DNA of 64,000 bases, taken from contig NC_081149.1 of NCBI RefSeq assembly GCF_958295425.1, forward strand, positions 3,505,701 to 3,569,700, written 5' to 3'. This document shows positions 35,786 to 49,092 of the stretch, in pieces (within the stretch, counting starts at the first letter, position 1; every line of letters begins with the position of its first letter). This DNA is from Solea solea (lineage: Eukaryota > Chordata > Actinopteri > Pleuronectiformes > Soleidae). The notes under the pieces are model-generated. The model searched no databases. It was given only the letters and a program-made list of their open reading frames with translations, and was not told where the DNA came from. The position numbers and the translations under genes are program-made.

Positions 35786-36304
35786 ATACTTTTTCAATCT
35801 GTCCTACTCATATCATCTCACTCCCCCTTCCATTGATCAATTCCCCACAATCCCTCCTCTCTCTCTCGCTCTCTCTCCCCCGCTCCCCCTCATTCTTCCT
35901 CCCTCTCCCTTCGTTCTTGATCTCCTCACTTTCTCTGTTGCTATGGTAACAGTGGGCAGGGGGATTTCTGGGACTTGGTGCAGCAAAGCACTTTGGGTCA
36001 AGGCTTGGTGTTTGACTGTGTTATTGATTCTTATCGATACAGTGGACTGCGTTACACCAATCCAATTCTGCCCAATTCAGTAAATGCTCAGTGAAGCAAA
36101 GTGTGAGATAAATGATGTCAAAACACTAACCACACAGAGTAATGTGTTACACATTATCAGCAACTCATATTCATTCATATTCATTTGTTCATTCATAGGT
36201 TCATAGAGGTAAGCTCTGTTTGCTAACTACAAACAGACTACTGTTACAAAAGTAACTTGTTTTTGTTTTTTTAAATCAAAAAGTCTTCCTCAACTGTACA
36301 CATA

Positions 36305-37930
36305 TAAAGGACCGGTGTGTAGGATTTAGTGGCATCTAGTGGTGAAGTTTTATGTTTAAACTAACTGAAAACCCCTTCCCTTCACCTTCCATCTTTAAGA
36401 GTGTAAAGTAAAGACATACCATGACCTTCAGGAAAGGCTGGATCTAAAAATGGACGTCTGTAAAGTGAAGACATTGTACAGACCTCTTCTCTTGAATAGT
36501 CATCAGGCAAAGACACAAAAGGTCAGATAACGACTGCACCTTTAATGTTGGAGGCGTTTCCAAAGAGTTTCTGCCAGTTAATCAGACTGAACCAGGTCCA
36601 CAGTGATGCAAGAGCAATGTCAACCTTCTCATGTAACCTAATGAAAATAGTTTTTAGATTCATGAGAGTTAATCATGACGATTTGACAAATACATTAATG
36701 AATCAGATTGTTGTTGTCAGGACACGCCTACATCATCTGCATATACACATGGTCTCAGTGTTTCTGCAAAATAACAAGTACAGATTCACTAATTGCAGAT
36801 ATCAGAGCAGTAAAACAAGGAGATGGGAACAGTCCTACTGGAATCTGTTTGTGGTCTGTCTGTGAAGGTTCTCCAGGAGCTGCAGGCAACTGGACTGACT
36901 TCAGTTCACTTCTTATGCAAGAAGCTTTTTTCAGTTCTGACTAACTGGTGGAAGAAATGCAGGTTTTAAGCCTCTGTAAGATCAATATCTGTCTAAAGAG
37001 TCGTTATATGAAACAATGCAGGTCATTCACCCCCTGACCCAGGGGTCGTCGGGGTCACCTGAGACACAGGGGTCGTACACATGAAAATGGCGTTTTGGGA
37101 GCACTCTTGTGTTTTGGTGTATACAACCATTCTGCTACTTTGAGAAAGCGATGTTGTCATAGTCCCACTTCATCGTTGTTGTCCTTCTGTTTTTTGTGAA
37201 TGAAGATCTTTGGTCTCTTCACTTCATGGTGTCTTTTATTGTCAGTCCTTCTTCATGTTTTATGGACATGCTCCACACCTTCTTCTCCATTTCTGGTGCA
37301 TTCTTTCTGTACCGGCATGAATGATGCCATGTTGACGATTAAGAAAAAGATTGTCTATGGAAAGTTATGTTTGTTTGTTATGTTGAGTCTCCTTTAAAGG
37401 TCAAGTGGGTGTCCACTAAGAGGCAATCTACAAGGAAACGGTTTTAGGCTCCGCCCACATGGAGACAGCGTTTTAGGCGACCTGAAGTGGTATTTTTTGA
37501 AAACGTCTCCCAGAGTGGGAAAATCTCAAAATGCCAGCCTCGCCCCTGTTTCCTGCCCCGGTGTAGAAGCTAAAGCAGGAACGCTTGATACAGTTGCTGC
37601 TTCACAGCAAGCAGGTCACTGGTTCGAATCCTGAGGGTCTTTCTGTGTTGCATGTGTGTTGCATGTTCTCACCGTGTGTTCTCCGGGTTCTCTGGGTTTC
37701 CACAGTCTAAAAACATGAAGAGGTTAATTGACCGCAGGTGTGAATATAAGAGTCAGTGGTTGTGCGTCTGTCTGTGGTGTTGCCCTCTTTCACTCTGGGT
37801 CAGCTGGGAGTGGCTCCAGCCTCCTCACGACCCTCGTGGATAAAGTGGAATCATTGTAACAAAGCAGTTTTTAATATAGAATTCAAGTTCTCTTGATGAT
37901 CCCACTAAATTCTACACACTGGACCTTTAA
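36305..37930. mobile_element. possible MITE with ends 1.6 kb apart, interrupted
   Basis: The left end taaaggaccggtgtgtagga and right end tctacacactggaccttta are inverted repeats of each other. The motif tttagtggcatctagtggtg follows the left end as in a dispersed fish repeat. A second repeat (37575-37850) lies inside, suggesting nested insertion. No target duplication is found, so pairing of the two ends as one element is an inference. Confidence 0.45.
37575..37855 (+). repeat. dispersed fish repeat with tRNA-like head
   Basis: actggttcgaatcctgaggg is followed by gttctccgggttctctgggt, ccacagtctaaaaacatgaa and a terminal ctcacgaccctcgtggataa. The same wording recurs in partial copies at 8215, 16565, 21440, 29910 and 48945 (the last three in part or on the other strand). 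Confidence 0.65.
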
Positions 37931-38120
37931 CAAGTCTATAACGTTTTTCTTTTACAGTAATTAGCTGAACAATTACAGAACAATTAAATATAAAACAATT
38001 CAATGACCGCCTTTGCTATTTGCTAAGTGCTTTGTTTGCACTTTTGATTTGAAAAGAATTGTAATTAATTGTTTAGCCCTAATTAAGATTATTGACATTA
38101 GCGTCTTCTCTCTGGCCAAA

Positions 38121-38150
38121 GTGAGTGAGTGAGTGAGTGAGTGAGTGAGT
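38121..38150. repeat. GTGA microsatellite
   Basis: Seven perfect tetranucleotide units. Confidence 0.9.
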
Positions 38151-40044
38151 GTGTGCTCTGCAGTGGAGAGCTCAGCTGCAGTAATACAGAGAGGCAGAGA
38201 GAGAGGCTCCCATTTAAAATGCACATAGTTTGAAAATGGTAACAGCATTTACTGAGGAAACCCTGTGAATGACACAGTCACTGTGTGTGTGATCGAGTAA
38301 GTAAAGCCTCTTGTCACCATGGTGACTGTACACAATAATGATGGTGACCGCTGGATCCTCAGAATGTAGTACATTCACATTTGTATCATACATCTCAGAC
38401 TAAATGGACCGTTGATCATTTCACTTCAGTCCTGCCTGCTCGTGTCTAAAGAGGAGGACGCTCCCTCCTTTCCTCCAAAAAAACCCAAAGTAAACTGCAC
38501 AAAGGTAGCTCTTGGTGCAGTGCCGCTGGTGCCCCCAGTGGCTGAAAGGGCACATTACACCCTTGTCCTGCCTGCACTGCATGAGTTTCAAAGGCAGCAG
38601 ACACTGTGCATTATGATACTGTACACGTCTGTCTCCCTTTTCACTGGGAAACCTAATCAGTAAGTGGGTGGAGGTTGAATTAGAGAATGAAATGTTGCAT
38701 TAATCACTGGCTTGCTCTGTATTTCATGCTGTCTCTGACCACTGTCCTGTCTACCCTTGTTGTTTCCTCCCATAATTCACTTTCTCTGTGTCCTGTGCCG
38801 ACTTGCTCTCTGTAGGAAAAGCATTGATTCCCTTCATTGACAGACAGGCACCGTTAGCCTGAGCTGACTCTGGAGGCTCTCTTCATTTCTCCCATCAACG
38901 TGCAGATTCACGTTAAATAATTCACTCTTTGCCTGATGTCATTCTCTTTCTCTCCTGTATTCCATCCACATTTGCTTCTTATTCCCCTCTTGACTGTGAT
39001 CCATGGCCTTTAGGGCTTGTGTGTAATCACTATTGGTGGTCAGAATCCCCCCAAGGCCTATTGGATTGCTCTCATGTTATTTTATTTCCTCAGAGCCACA
39101 ACAACACTTGAGCCACAATGGTTTCAGGAGGCGAGTCATGTTAAGCAGGGAAAATGAAACCTTTACAACCGCACTGTGAAGTACTGTACGTGAAAATCAA
39201 CCCAGTCTGCGTTCCCACAGACCACAGACACAACATGTTCACTTCCAGTGGATCATTTCACCCTTAATACTTGACGACCACCTCTCTTTAGAATGTAAAT
39301 ATCTTCCAAAATGTAACATTCAAACATGTTTTTCTAATGAAGAAAATGAAACAGCAGCATATTTCTGGACCTCTTTTTGTTTCCTATTAAATATTTAATA
39401 GTCAATATTAACTGTGCTACTTATTTATGCAGAAATAACAACTGACTGCAAACAAACAAACATGCTGTAAACAAGGAAAACAAGAAATACAAGCACGGAA
39501 ATACCACAGGCCATAAAAATGACATTGCATGTTTCCGGGGAACACTTAACACTGATGAACAGGCTCTGGTGGTCAATAACAGCAGCCAGTCATGAGTGAT
39601 GCTGTACAATGTTTTAACAGTGTTTTTGTGACTAAGTCTTTCAGAATAAGACGTGTGCATTGATTTATTTTGAGCAACATGTTACTAATTTCTTTCCCAT
39701 ATGACTAAAGAAGCACAAAAGGCCGATATCTACGCTTTCTCCTTTAACACTGCGTTCAAGTGAGGGGGAATGTTGTTAGCTGGATTAGCAGCAGCAACGT
39801 TTACTGTTTGAAATGGTTGCTGCAAGATCCAATGTGAAGCAATTAGGTTGACAGAATTGCAAAATATGAAACTAAGACACTAGCGTTCATGGCCATCCTC
39901 ATGCATAACTGCTCCACTGGCTTTTATATTTGTATAAACACTGAATTTATTTGGTTAATGTCTGCAGGAGGACGTGGAGCTTCTTGAGAGGAGCAGCAGA
40001 TAATGATCTCATGATAAGAGGAGATGACAAGGGGGTTAACAGAC

Positions 40045-40150
40045 CAGGTCAGGCAGGTGTCTCTGTGGATTATGTTGTTTGCAGATGATATTGTAATCTG
40101 AGGTGAGAGTAGAGGACAGAGGAGAGTTCCCTGTGTGGATTACGTAGAAT
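40045..40150 (+). pseudogene. LINE reverse-transcriptase scrap (FADD box)
   Basis: One frame reads VSLWIMLFADDIVI and then a stop, followed by GESRGQ. It is the same box and neighbouring words as the 25380 remnant, so the two come from related LINEs. Confidence 0.55.
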
Positions 40151-41009
40151 TCAGATGGAAATGATCCTTTTCAGTCGTGGTCTGTTATCAACTTCCATTC
40201 CTTTTTTTATCCACTTATATTTTAATCCTGGGCTGAAGTTGTTCCATGTGTCAGTGAGGCCAATATTTCAGTTTGCATGTTTCCTTAATCTCTGGTGACA
40301 CTTCAGGTTCATGTAATACATGTATGTTCATGTATGTTCATGTATGTTCATGGGCAGAAATGTGCTTTCATTAGTGTATAATCACATGTTACTTTTTAAA
40401 ATAATAACCATACAATGAGTCCGTTAGATCTCCAGAGAGAGTCTACTCGTGTCGACAGGAGACTGAATTTGTGCAGGTTCTTCCACAAGCTTGGTGTGTT
40501 CAGTTGGCTGAAATCTGTGAGCTCACCACTAGATGGCACTTTAAAAATGGTCTTCCTCTTATAATGAACAGTGTATTTGAACTAATAAGACACTGTTTAT
40601 TATATTGTTCTGAGCTGTTAGTTTGTTTGACAGCTGTCACTCACACTGTCACTCGTTACATTATTCTCTCTCCGCCTCTCAACTCTTTTCATTCAGTGAA
40701 ATATTTGTATGTAAAAATATTTCCCTGTGCAAACAATGGTCCGTCGTTTATATGACACTGACACGATGGTCTCGGCATGTTCAGCACATCGTCCCGCGAC
40801 CCTGTCAAATGTTCTGCATGTGCATGTTTTCATTCTCGTCATTTACTCTGTGTCTGTTTTTTATTCAATAATCTGTTGTTCTGTTTAACAGATCATGATT
40901 ATAATCTGTAGATTATGTCATATTAACATGTTGTTCTGATATGTATGTCCCATTTTGCAAATACTTACCCTTGACAATCACAAATGTGCTTTCAAAAACT
41001 AGAATGAAA

Positions 41010-41014
<5 letters not shown>

Positions 41015-41070
<56 letters not shown>

Positions 41071-41111
41071 CTGTGTGTGTGCGCATACGTGTGTGTGTGT
41101 GAGAGAGAGAG
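41015..41111. repeat. GT microsatellite with GA tail
   Basis: GT run 41015-41066, an interrupted part, a second GT run, then gagagagaga to 41111. Confidence 0.95.
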
Positions 41112-44094
41112 ACACATGTTGATATGCTATCTTCATGCATGTTGTTGTCGGGGTAATATTTGCCTTGGTTGTGCCCTTGTGTGTGTCCTCATCCCTTTAT
41201 CCTCTCTCCTTCCCCTCCTTCCTTGGCCTCCCTGTGCCCCCCACATGCCCCTCCTCTTTCATCACTATAGTCTTTTGTCATATTTCTATTATTCATCAAA
41301 AACTTCATCAAATCTCTCTTTGTTCCAGTTGCATATTTGGCGACGTTTCCTCTCAGACACAGTTGTACATTGTTCACCTTGTTTTGGAACTTTAATGATT
41401 TAGCTGGAGGATCATTTGTTGCACAATTTGTCAACTTTTGTGGAGCAGTAATTATCCAAAGTGTCCAGTGTAAATGAGGCCTAAAAAAGCAAAGCTTTCG
41501 TCCCTGATGTCTGCCGTACAGTTTATACCCTCAAAAGTATGAAGTATAACTTTAAACCCACACTCTAAGGAACAAGTTTTCTTTATTCCAGAAATACATT
41601 CATTAATTCCATCGTTTAACGTTGGGTGTCAAACTTCAATGACCTGAAGGTGGGTGAGCAATATGAGCTAAAAATGACCAAGAAAAAAACACAATTTTCC
41701 ATCAAGATTTTGTGATGAAGATACCACTGATGATATTTTACAGATGTTCATCCTAGAACAGTAAACGTGTTTGTTTTGATAATGAATGATACTTCATACA
41801 TTTTATATATAGTACAGTATATACGTATATACACATATATATATATTACACATATATACATGATGCAAAATAAATCTTTTAATATCAAAAACTGACAAAT
41901 CTAAAATTAGGGAAATAACGAAGGGGGCGGGTTTTTCACACGGTTATATAACCACAATGTGGTGATATGCAGCTCCTGCATGTCAGGACACACCACAGCA
42001 CCATTCTCATGCCTCACAGCATTATTTTTAAAAGATTCACTCAAAGGAAAATAAAAACACACAACAAAAAGTTTTGACTTTTCAGGTCTCTCCTTTAAAC
42101 AAGCAAACTTCTCTGTCACTCTTTTGTTCACATAGTGTTGTCCATATGTGTGTTTTTGCTCTTTTAGTTAAATGGCAGGGAAAACAAAACCTGCCATCGG
42201 TGACAATGAAGCGCTGGTAAAGTTAGCACAACTTACTTTCCGGCGTCAGGCCATGTCCGCTCGGCCGTGGGAGGTCTTCGGGCGTAAGGTGTGTCTGTGT
42301 CTGTGTCTGTGACAGACGTGTGCGTCACTCGCTGTAAACCAGTGAGAGAAGTTAACGTTTTTAGAAACAGATTACACACGATAGTCACAGACTGTACAGC
42401 GTGTAGCACATTTATTTAAATTGAGACTGGTGGGGCGGCGCCCTAGCGCCCTCTATGGACTGGTGAACATACAATTAAGTTATTCCATCTCGTCTCCCTT
42501 TACCTACTTTTCCCATCAGCCCTTGTTCCTCCACGGTTTCCCTTCCCACCTCCTTTCACCCTCAAGTCTGGTCCTCCCACTCTAACACTGGTGTGCCGTC
42601 CCATCCTCAGGCTACCCTCCTCGGTCTCTCCCCCTGCGTTCTGTTACTAAAGTCTAAGTAAGTGCAGGTACGTACAAGACGCCATCAGAGCCCTGCTGAC
42701 CCGCGTGCTGCTGCTCGATAAGCTTTAAAAACAACAAGAATTTTTGAATGAAGCAAAGATAAAAGAAAGACAACTGCAAATGTTATTTTTCTTATTTGTC
42801 CGTTGCCACAGAATCCAGGAGCTATGGAGTTAGCCTAGCTTTGTAGCTTCAGCTTGTGGGCCCTGCTTGAACTTTGAACATAAACAGCTAACTAAGTCAC
42901 GCTATGGTGGGAATGTGAGCAAATCCCAGGTAATCTCTGCATGCTGGTTTACTAGCAGCTGTTTGCAGGTTAACTTTGACTTCTGGCAGAAGCTTGGTGG
43001 CGTGCAATGCTAATTTATATTATTCCTCTCAACAGTATTGTTGTGGGAGTAATTTATTTATTTACTTTTAAATGAAAGTGTGTACCTGTAAGCATCTTGT
43101 CACTAGTTTAAAACATCTTGATCGGCCTAAGTGCATTTAAAAAAAACAATACATTTTAAAAGCATGTATACTTTATTTTCTTTAATGTTTATCCACTGTT
43201 ATTGTTGATCCAGTTACTATTTTTAATAACTATGACAAATCCAGCAAACTGGAACTAAGCTAGCTGTCGTTGCTCTTGTGGTAACGTTGATGACCAGCTC
43301 CTCTAAGAACATACTGTATATCTTTGAGTTTAGCATTACTCCAGGCAAAGACATGAACTAACCATACAACTTACAGAGGTGAGCAGAGCACTGTTTGTAC
43401 TGTACTTCCTTCTTAAATGTATGTTTCTGCTTTGTAGTATCAGTAAACACTCTTGCTAGTTTCTGTTAGCAAGCTAGTAAGTCAAAAACATCGTAAATCA
43501 CACAGTACTCTGTCCTTTTTAATGACTATTATTACAAAAGTTGCTTAATTAGTGTTATAAATGTGATGTCTTGAGGTATAACGGCTCTACCACCTCAACT
43601 TGTTATGCTGATTCTCCGTTTGGCTATTAGCCTCTTGCTAATCCGTGTGTCACTGTGACCTTTAAGAAGTGTGGGACGCTGTTGTCATCGTAAAAAAGGC
43701 TCCAACATCATATTAAAGTACTGTAGATGTATTTGAATTACAGTTATTAATTAACATGTTGGTGTCATGGTCACGGCTCTGAATACTTTTGTCCATATAC
43801 TGTATATATTTTTCACAAAACATTGTTAAAATAAAGTTTTAATTAATGTATCAAATATCCTGTACATTATTCATATAACAATTCAAAATGATATTAGGTG
43901 CTTTATATAAATATATATTAATTAGGCACGACGTCATGTACAAATGTGCTCTTGTCACTACTGAGTTTGTGACTTGGGTCACAATAGTTTGCCATCTTTA
44001 AAGACAGTTTAGGGAGTTTAGGGAAACTCTATTATCTATTAAACAATAAAAGAGATAATATTAATGATCTCTTTTATTGTTGTGGCTGATGTCG

Positions 44095-44450
44095 GCTCAA
44101 GTCAAAATGTGTTTATAAAGCAACTGATTTTGTACATAATCACACCAATAATAGCCAAGACATAAACAATACAGCAGCAGACAATAGAAATATTATATTT
44201 CACCACAATAAAAGTCTAAAAATAAGTAAATAAATATTGTTTTTTAAAGATGATTTAGAGATTTGATGTGCCAGAGAAGACTATTCCAAGGCCAGGGGCT
44301 GCCACCACAAAGGCTCAGGCACCTTTGGTCTTTAGCCTGGTCTTAGGGAGTTTGACTGGGGTGTACATGCCCGGGCGTTCAGCCAGATACTGAAGCGCCA
44401 GCTCGTTTAAAGATTTAAAAACATATCATAACAATGTCAGTGTGATGAAT
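44095..44450 (+). repeat. dispersed fish repeat (LINE-tail type), longer copy
   Basis: gtgtttataaagcaactgat leads to attccaaggccaggggctgc, tttagcctggtcttagggag and gtttaaagatttaaaaacat, in the order known for long copies of this tail repeat. No open frame. Confidence 0.5.
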
Positions 44451-45318
44451 GATTCAATATGCAGCACTACACTAGGTTATCCTGCCTTTTCTAGCATTTT
44501 ACTCTCAAGAACAGAGTAAATCAGTTTAGAGCCCTGTTGCACCTCATGGAACTCTTCTTATCAAAAATACCAGTATGAACTATAACATGCTGCAAACATG
44601 TAGAGAAGCTACATTAACCTACTTTAGTCCCACCTAATGCATGAGTTGTGTCCTCTCATTCAGGTGGACCTGAGTTTGAATCACAGTATACACAAACACA
44701 GTGTAGCTACAGGTAAAACTCTGCAGTAGCTTTAATATTTGTCTCATTATCTTGTGAGGCAGAATATTCCACATCGGACCGTCAAAGCAATTTCTTCATT
44801 ACAGCGGAAAATGAAATGGCTTCAAAACACCATGAATATGACACCAAGCACACAGCAGTAACAGATCGTAGACTGCAGAGAGGCACTCATTATGGATGCT
44901 GTGCACCTCTCAGCTGGCCTCGTACTGTCCACTGAAAACTGCTGCAGACGCAGTCACTGCATTTCAGAGCTGACATTAAAGTTTATGCTGCCGATACGTG
45001 GTTTATAATCACAATCTCTGAAGATAGCCTTCCTAGTCGCAGGGATTACAGGTAACTATAAAGTGTTACACACTGTAAGTTATTGATCTAAACCAGACTA
45101 CCTCTGTTCATGTGTGTGTGATTATGGCAGGCTGAAGTTAATGTGTAAATTACAGCTTCACATGTGCTCTGTGAGTGAGAGTGTGTGTTTGTGTGTTCCT
45201 GTGTGTTTGCTGTGTTGCAGCACTCGTTCTGCTCTGTTTAAATAGCTGTGTTTGCAATGTCAGGTCCTGTAACCAGAGGAATAAATCAGCAGCACTGCAG
45301 CTCTTAGCTGATTGGGAC

Positions 45319-45350
45319 AAACACACACACACACACACACACGCACACAC
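45319..45350. repeat. CA microsatellite
   Basis: CA run with one CG. A shorter run is at 45533-45551. Confidence 0.9.
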
Positions 45351-46374
45351 ACCAGTCCTTGTCTTTACGCATAAGTAAGGACCTGTCATTGACCTAATGG
45401 ATATAATGCTAGTCCTTTAATCTACAGTAACCTCAAGGTTCTCAACTGAAATGAAATCCAAAACCTATTGGTTCTTACACTAACCCCGAACCCAAATCTT
45501 AACCAGCATCCCCATGAGTATCATTAAACAAGGACACACACACACACACACAGTTAAATAGCCAGGTCCTTAGAACATTGTGACCCAGATCTGTCACTGG
45601 GGCATCCAATACCCACAATGCCTCCTGGGGTTTAAGGAGCATCTCATTGGCCAATCCTTACTGGCATATTCAGCTAATTCTAGTTCCTCACCTACAATTG
45701 CATTTTATAAGACTTTCCCATTCACTTACATGGGCTTGTGCTGAAAATAACCCTAAATGTCAAAATGATTAATAGCATTCTCGTGGATATTTTTAGTATA
45801 GTGCTTTTTTTTCATCCCCATGTGCACTGGATCAGGGGTTCTGGGAACCAGTGACATGACTGGAAACCAGCTGTTAAAATGGTTATATAAGAGTTTTACA
45901 AAAGGCAGGGAGTACAGTTAATGCAGGCTTCCACACACACTGAAGAATGAGGGAATGTGTTCCATCTGGACCCCGTGGCAATGCAGATGTGGGAAGTATA
46001 AATATGCAATGAAGAGTTGGACACAGACGTAGCATCTTGATCAAAATCAGAGCAAGCAGCATTTTTATATCTCGTTCTGCGCAGTTGAAACAATCCAGTG
46101 CTTAAATCAGCCACACTGCACCTAAACTTGTTGAAAGTGGAATTATCTGATAAGCTCAATTATTTTTAGGTCAGCATCCCTTGATTGTCTTTCTATTCGT
46201 GAACATATTAATATCCAGACTATGTTGTTGAATCAGGCGACTTTACCTGACGGTATAATAAAAAGACATAATCTTCGGCAAGATTTTCCCCAGATGAAGA
46301 AGAAGGTATCCCACTGTAATTTACTCATGTGTGTTAAGCCTGTAGTTCTTATACATCAGGCCTATTCTTTTTTT

Positions 46375-46802
46375 TAGGGATGAACCGAAATGTAAATTGT
46401 CGCCGAAACCGAAAACCAAAAATGAGGAAAACACTGAAAGAAATTATTATGCCAATTCTGTGCCATTGTTTTTTAATCCAGTTGTGTTGTTATGGCTGAG
46501 ACTGTGTGCACTTACCTCGCTAAAGTCAAGGCATTGTAATTATACATAGATTAATATTCATGCTTCAAAGAATAAATCAATTCAAAATCTATGAAAATAT
46601 TTAGGATGGATCTCGTGGAACATATCAGACACCGAGGGTGCATGCTCCTCATGTGGTGCAGACAGACCAGCCTTTTTTCTGCTTCTCCGTCTCCAACGCA
46701 GCCTGGATCATTTCTCCACACGTCCAAGTAATGATCTTTATGAAGAGGATGGAGTACAGTCGTGATGAAGTGCAGGGGATGTTGGCAGATCTTCTCTTTC
46801 AT
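46375..46802 (-). mobile_element. hAT transposon remnant with transposase fragment
   Basis: The left edge tagggatgaaccgaaatg followed by repeated CCGAAACCGAAA motifs is typical of hAT termini in fish. On the minus strand, 46551-46802 is open and reads LHFITTVLHPLHKDHYLDV, which resembles the hAT transposase motif LxTxLDPRYKxxYLD, with the catalytic-region Asp-Pro-Arg changed to His-Pro-Leu. The right terminus and the rest of the transposase are not recognised. This is a dead fragment. Confidence 0.55.
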
Positions 46803-47344
46803 CTCTACTTTTTCATTTCATTTCATTGGTTCTGCTGCTTTTTCATTTAGAACTACTTCCACACGTGTGCTCCAAAAATCAGCCAATTGTAGCCTTGTAC
46901 ATTAAACTTCAATTTTGAAAGAATTAACAACTGCAGACGTGTGAAGATAACAGACATTTGAAGAGGAAAGAGCGACTCGTTAAGATGCTTAGCATTTTTA
47001 TCCAAACCATATAATTGGACTACTGTCCTTGTCCCAGTATACAAGCATTGTTTGGGAATGAATGAGACCACCTCCTCTACACTAGGTGGCGATATGGCCT
47101 CTTTCAGCTTGTCTGCAGTAGGTGTTTCCCTTTTACATCACAGACCAAAACAACAGTATCTGGAAGCAAACTGGTGCCACATCAGTTACCATTCAGTATC
47201 TTGTTATCCTTCATTAACGTCTTTAATTATATTTATTTATTCTTCTTCTTCTTCTTCTATAATTATAAGTCTATTATAAGTCTGGGGCAGGAAGTGCGGA
47301 ACATGAGTGTATATATTTATTTATATTTACTGCAACACTTATTC

Positions 47345-47575
47345 CATTATTAATCGATTACTAAATGTATTGTCAAATATTTTGGTAGTCGCTTTGAGTT
47401 TTAAAAATTAAGACCTTTCTGATTTTGCAGCGTCTTAAATGTGAATATGTCCTGGTTTATTTGCTCCATATAACAAATAAATCATTATCATTTCCAGGTT
47501 TGGTAAACACAGAAAAACAACATTTTTCAACATTTAATCAACAGATGAATTGATTATGAAAATAATCCCAATGTA
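47345..47575 (-). repeat. degenerate MITE of the AATCGATTAATCG family
   Basis: It contains attattaatcgattactaaa, ttgctccatataacaaataaatc and a tail attgattatgaaaataatcc that match the 7336 copy in order. The ends are degraded. Confidence 0.55.
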
Positions 47576-48106
47576 CAGGTCAAACTAAATCTTCTGATCA
47601 TAGTGGACCAAGCCTCTGCATTAGTGTGTATAATTTCTCCTGCAGAATAGATTATTTGACTGATGGAAATGAACGGTCCACCACTGCTGCTGAGATCACT
47701 TCCATCCTGCAGGCCTTTATACAGCATTGTGAGATTTGAAAGAAAGGAATAATATCATTTCAAGGAAGTCATTAGTAAAAGGTATAAAAGCAGACTGACC
47801 TCTTAATTAATCTTGTTCCCAGTAGGACCCAGTAATAAGATAGACAGTTTGCCCTTGTGTTTGCCCTGCGCTCAGTCTTTATTTAATGCAAAGCATACAT
47901 TTCTGCAGCGGTGAAATGGAAGCCACACGAAGACAAAATCCTCCCTGAGGGAAAGAGAGGAAGGAATCAAACACTCTTGAGTTGAGTGTTTGCGTTTATG
48001 CAGGTATTGATTTGTGGTCGCCGTCTGTCGTGGGCGTTTTCCTTCAAATGGCAAAGATGCCAATTCGGCTACGACGTAGACGTAGAAATATGTAGGCGGC
48101 TGTTTT

Positions 48107-48153
48107 CTGTGATGGTTGGTGTTTTACTCAAAGCACAACACCAACCATCACAG
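48107..48153. repeat. perfect 17-bp inverted repeat (hairpin)
   Basis: Arm ctgtgatggttggtgtt at 48107-48123 and its exact reverse complement at 48137-48153, with a 13-base loop. It lies in the long intron next to a SINE head. Confidence 0.9.
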
Positions 48154-48164
48154 TGTGTGAATCT

Positions 48165-48300
48165 GAAGGTGGAGCGAGTCGTCTTTCAACTCTTTCAACA
48201 CGGATGTGGGTTCGATTCCTGGCTCCGCTAGTCTACATGCTGATGTGTCCTTGGGCAAGGCACTTAACCCTGTACGTTGCTCCTGGCTGTGTGTTTCCTC
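48165..48300 (+). repeat. tRNA-derived SINE, second family
   Basis: It contains gtgggttcgattcctggctc (a good B box) and ccttgggcaaggcacttaac, in the same order as the 17895 copy. It sits directly after the 48107-48153 hairpin. Confidence 0.6.
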
Positions 48301-48944
48301 TGTGTTTGTAAACCTGAATATCTCACACCCACTGCATACTACTGAATTAAATGTGAAGGGGTGGGGCTTTGGTCACAATATTCTTTTATATTTTTTTCCC
48401 CTGGTAGTCAGGAGGATATATTAGCTGTGGATTATGACATCATCATGTCATGCAGTATTTAAGATATTTATAAGACGGTCTAGAAGCAGTGTTTCCGTGA
48501 CCTACTTCCTCCAACCGAGAGCACTGAAGAGTGTACTTTTACTTTAAATGACCTGACTCTATATATATATCTCAGTAGTGGCTTTAAATAAAACAAAATC
48601 AGGGCACACATGTTTCACTTCCTTCTTTATGAGGAGTTCTACACAAAATGTGCCTTGAAACTGTATATTTTCTGGGCTTTTTCGGTAACGGACACTTTAA
48701 TTTAGGATAGTAGATGTAAAATGTGGTGCTTCAAATTCAACTTTTAAGCGTATAATTCTCTTCTTACCTTCTTATCTTCTGTCGATCTGTCTTCAGAGCG
48801 AGTGGCTGAAGTGCAACATTAAAATGCAGATGCCCTTTTAAAGGAATTTTGGCAAATGTGAGTCTGAAGAGAACATTAGCTAATATTTAATGGTGTTGTT
48901 TTTTGACTCTCTAATCTCTATATCATAGTTCCCATCACTTTCTA

Positions 48945-49092
48945 CCACTTTATCCTCCAGTGGAGGGTCACGGTGCACGGCTGCGCCAATCTCAGCACTC
49001 AGGTACACTCTGGACAGCTCACCAGTCCATCGACCTTTCACTCTCACATCTACGGTCAATTCAGAGTGACCAATTTACCTAATCCCCACATC
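48945..49092 (-). repeat. partial copy of the 37575 repeat family, reversed
   Basis: ccactttatcctccagtgga, acactctggacagctcacca and agagtgaccaatttacctaa are in the family order on the minus strand. Confidence 0.6.
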
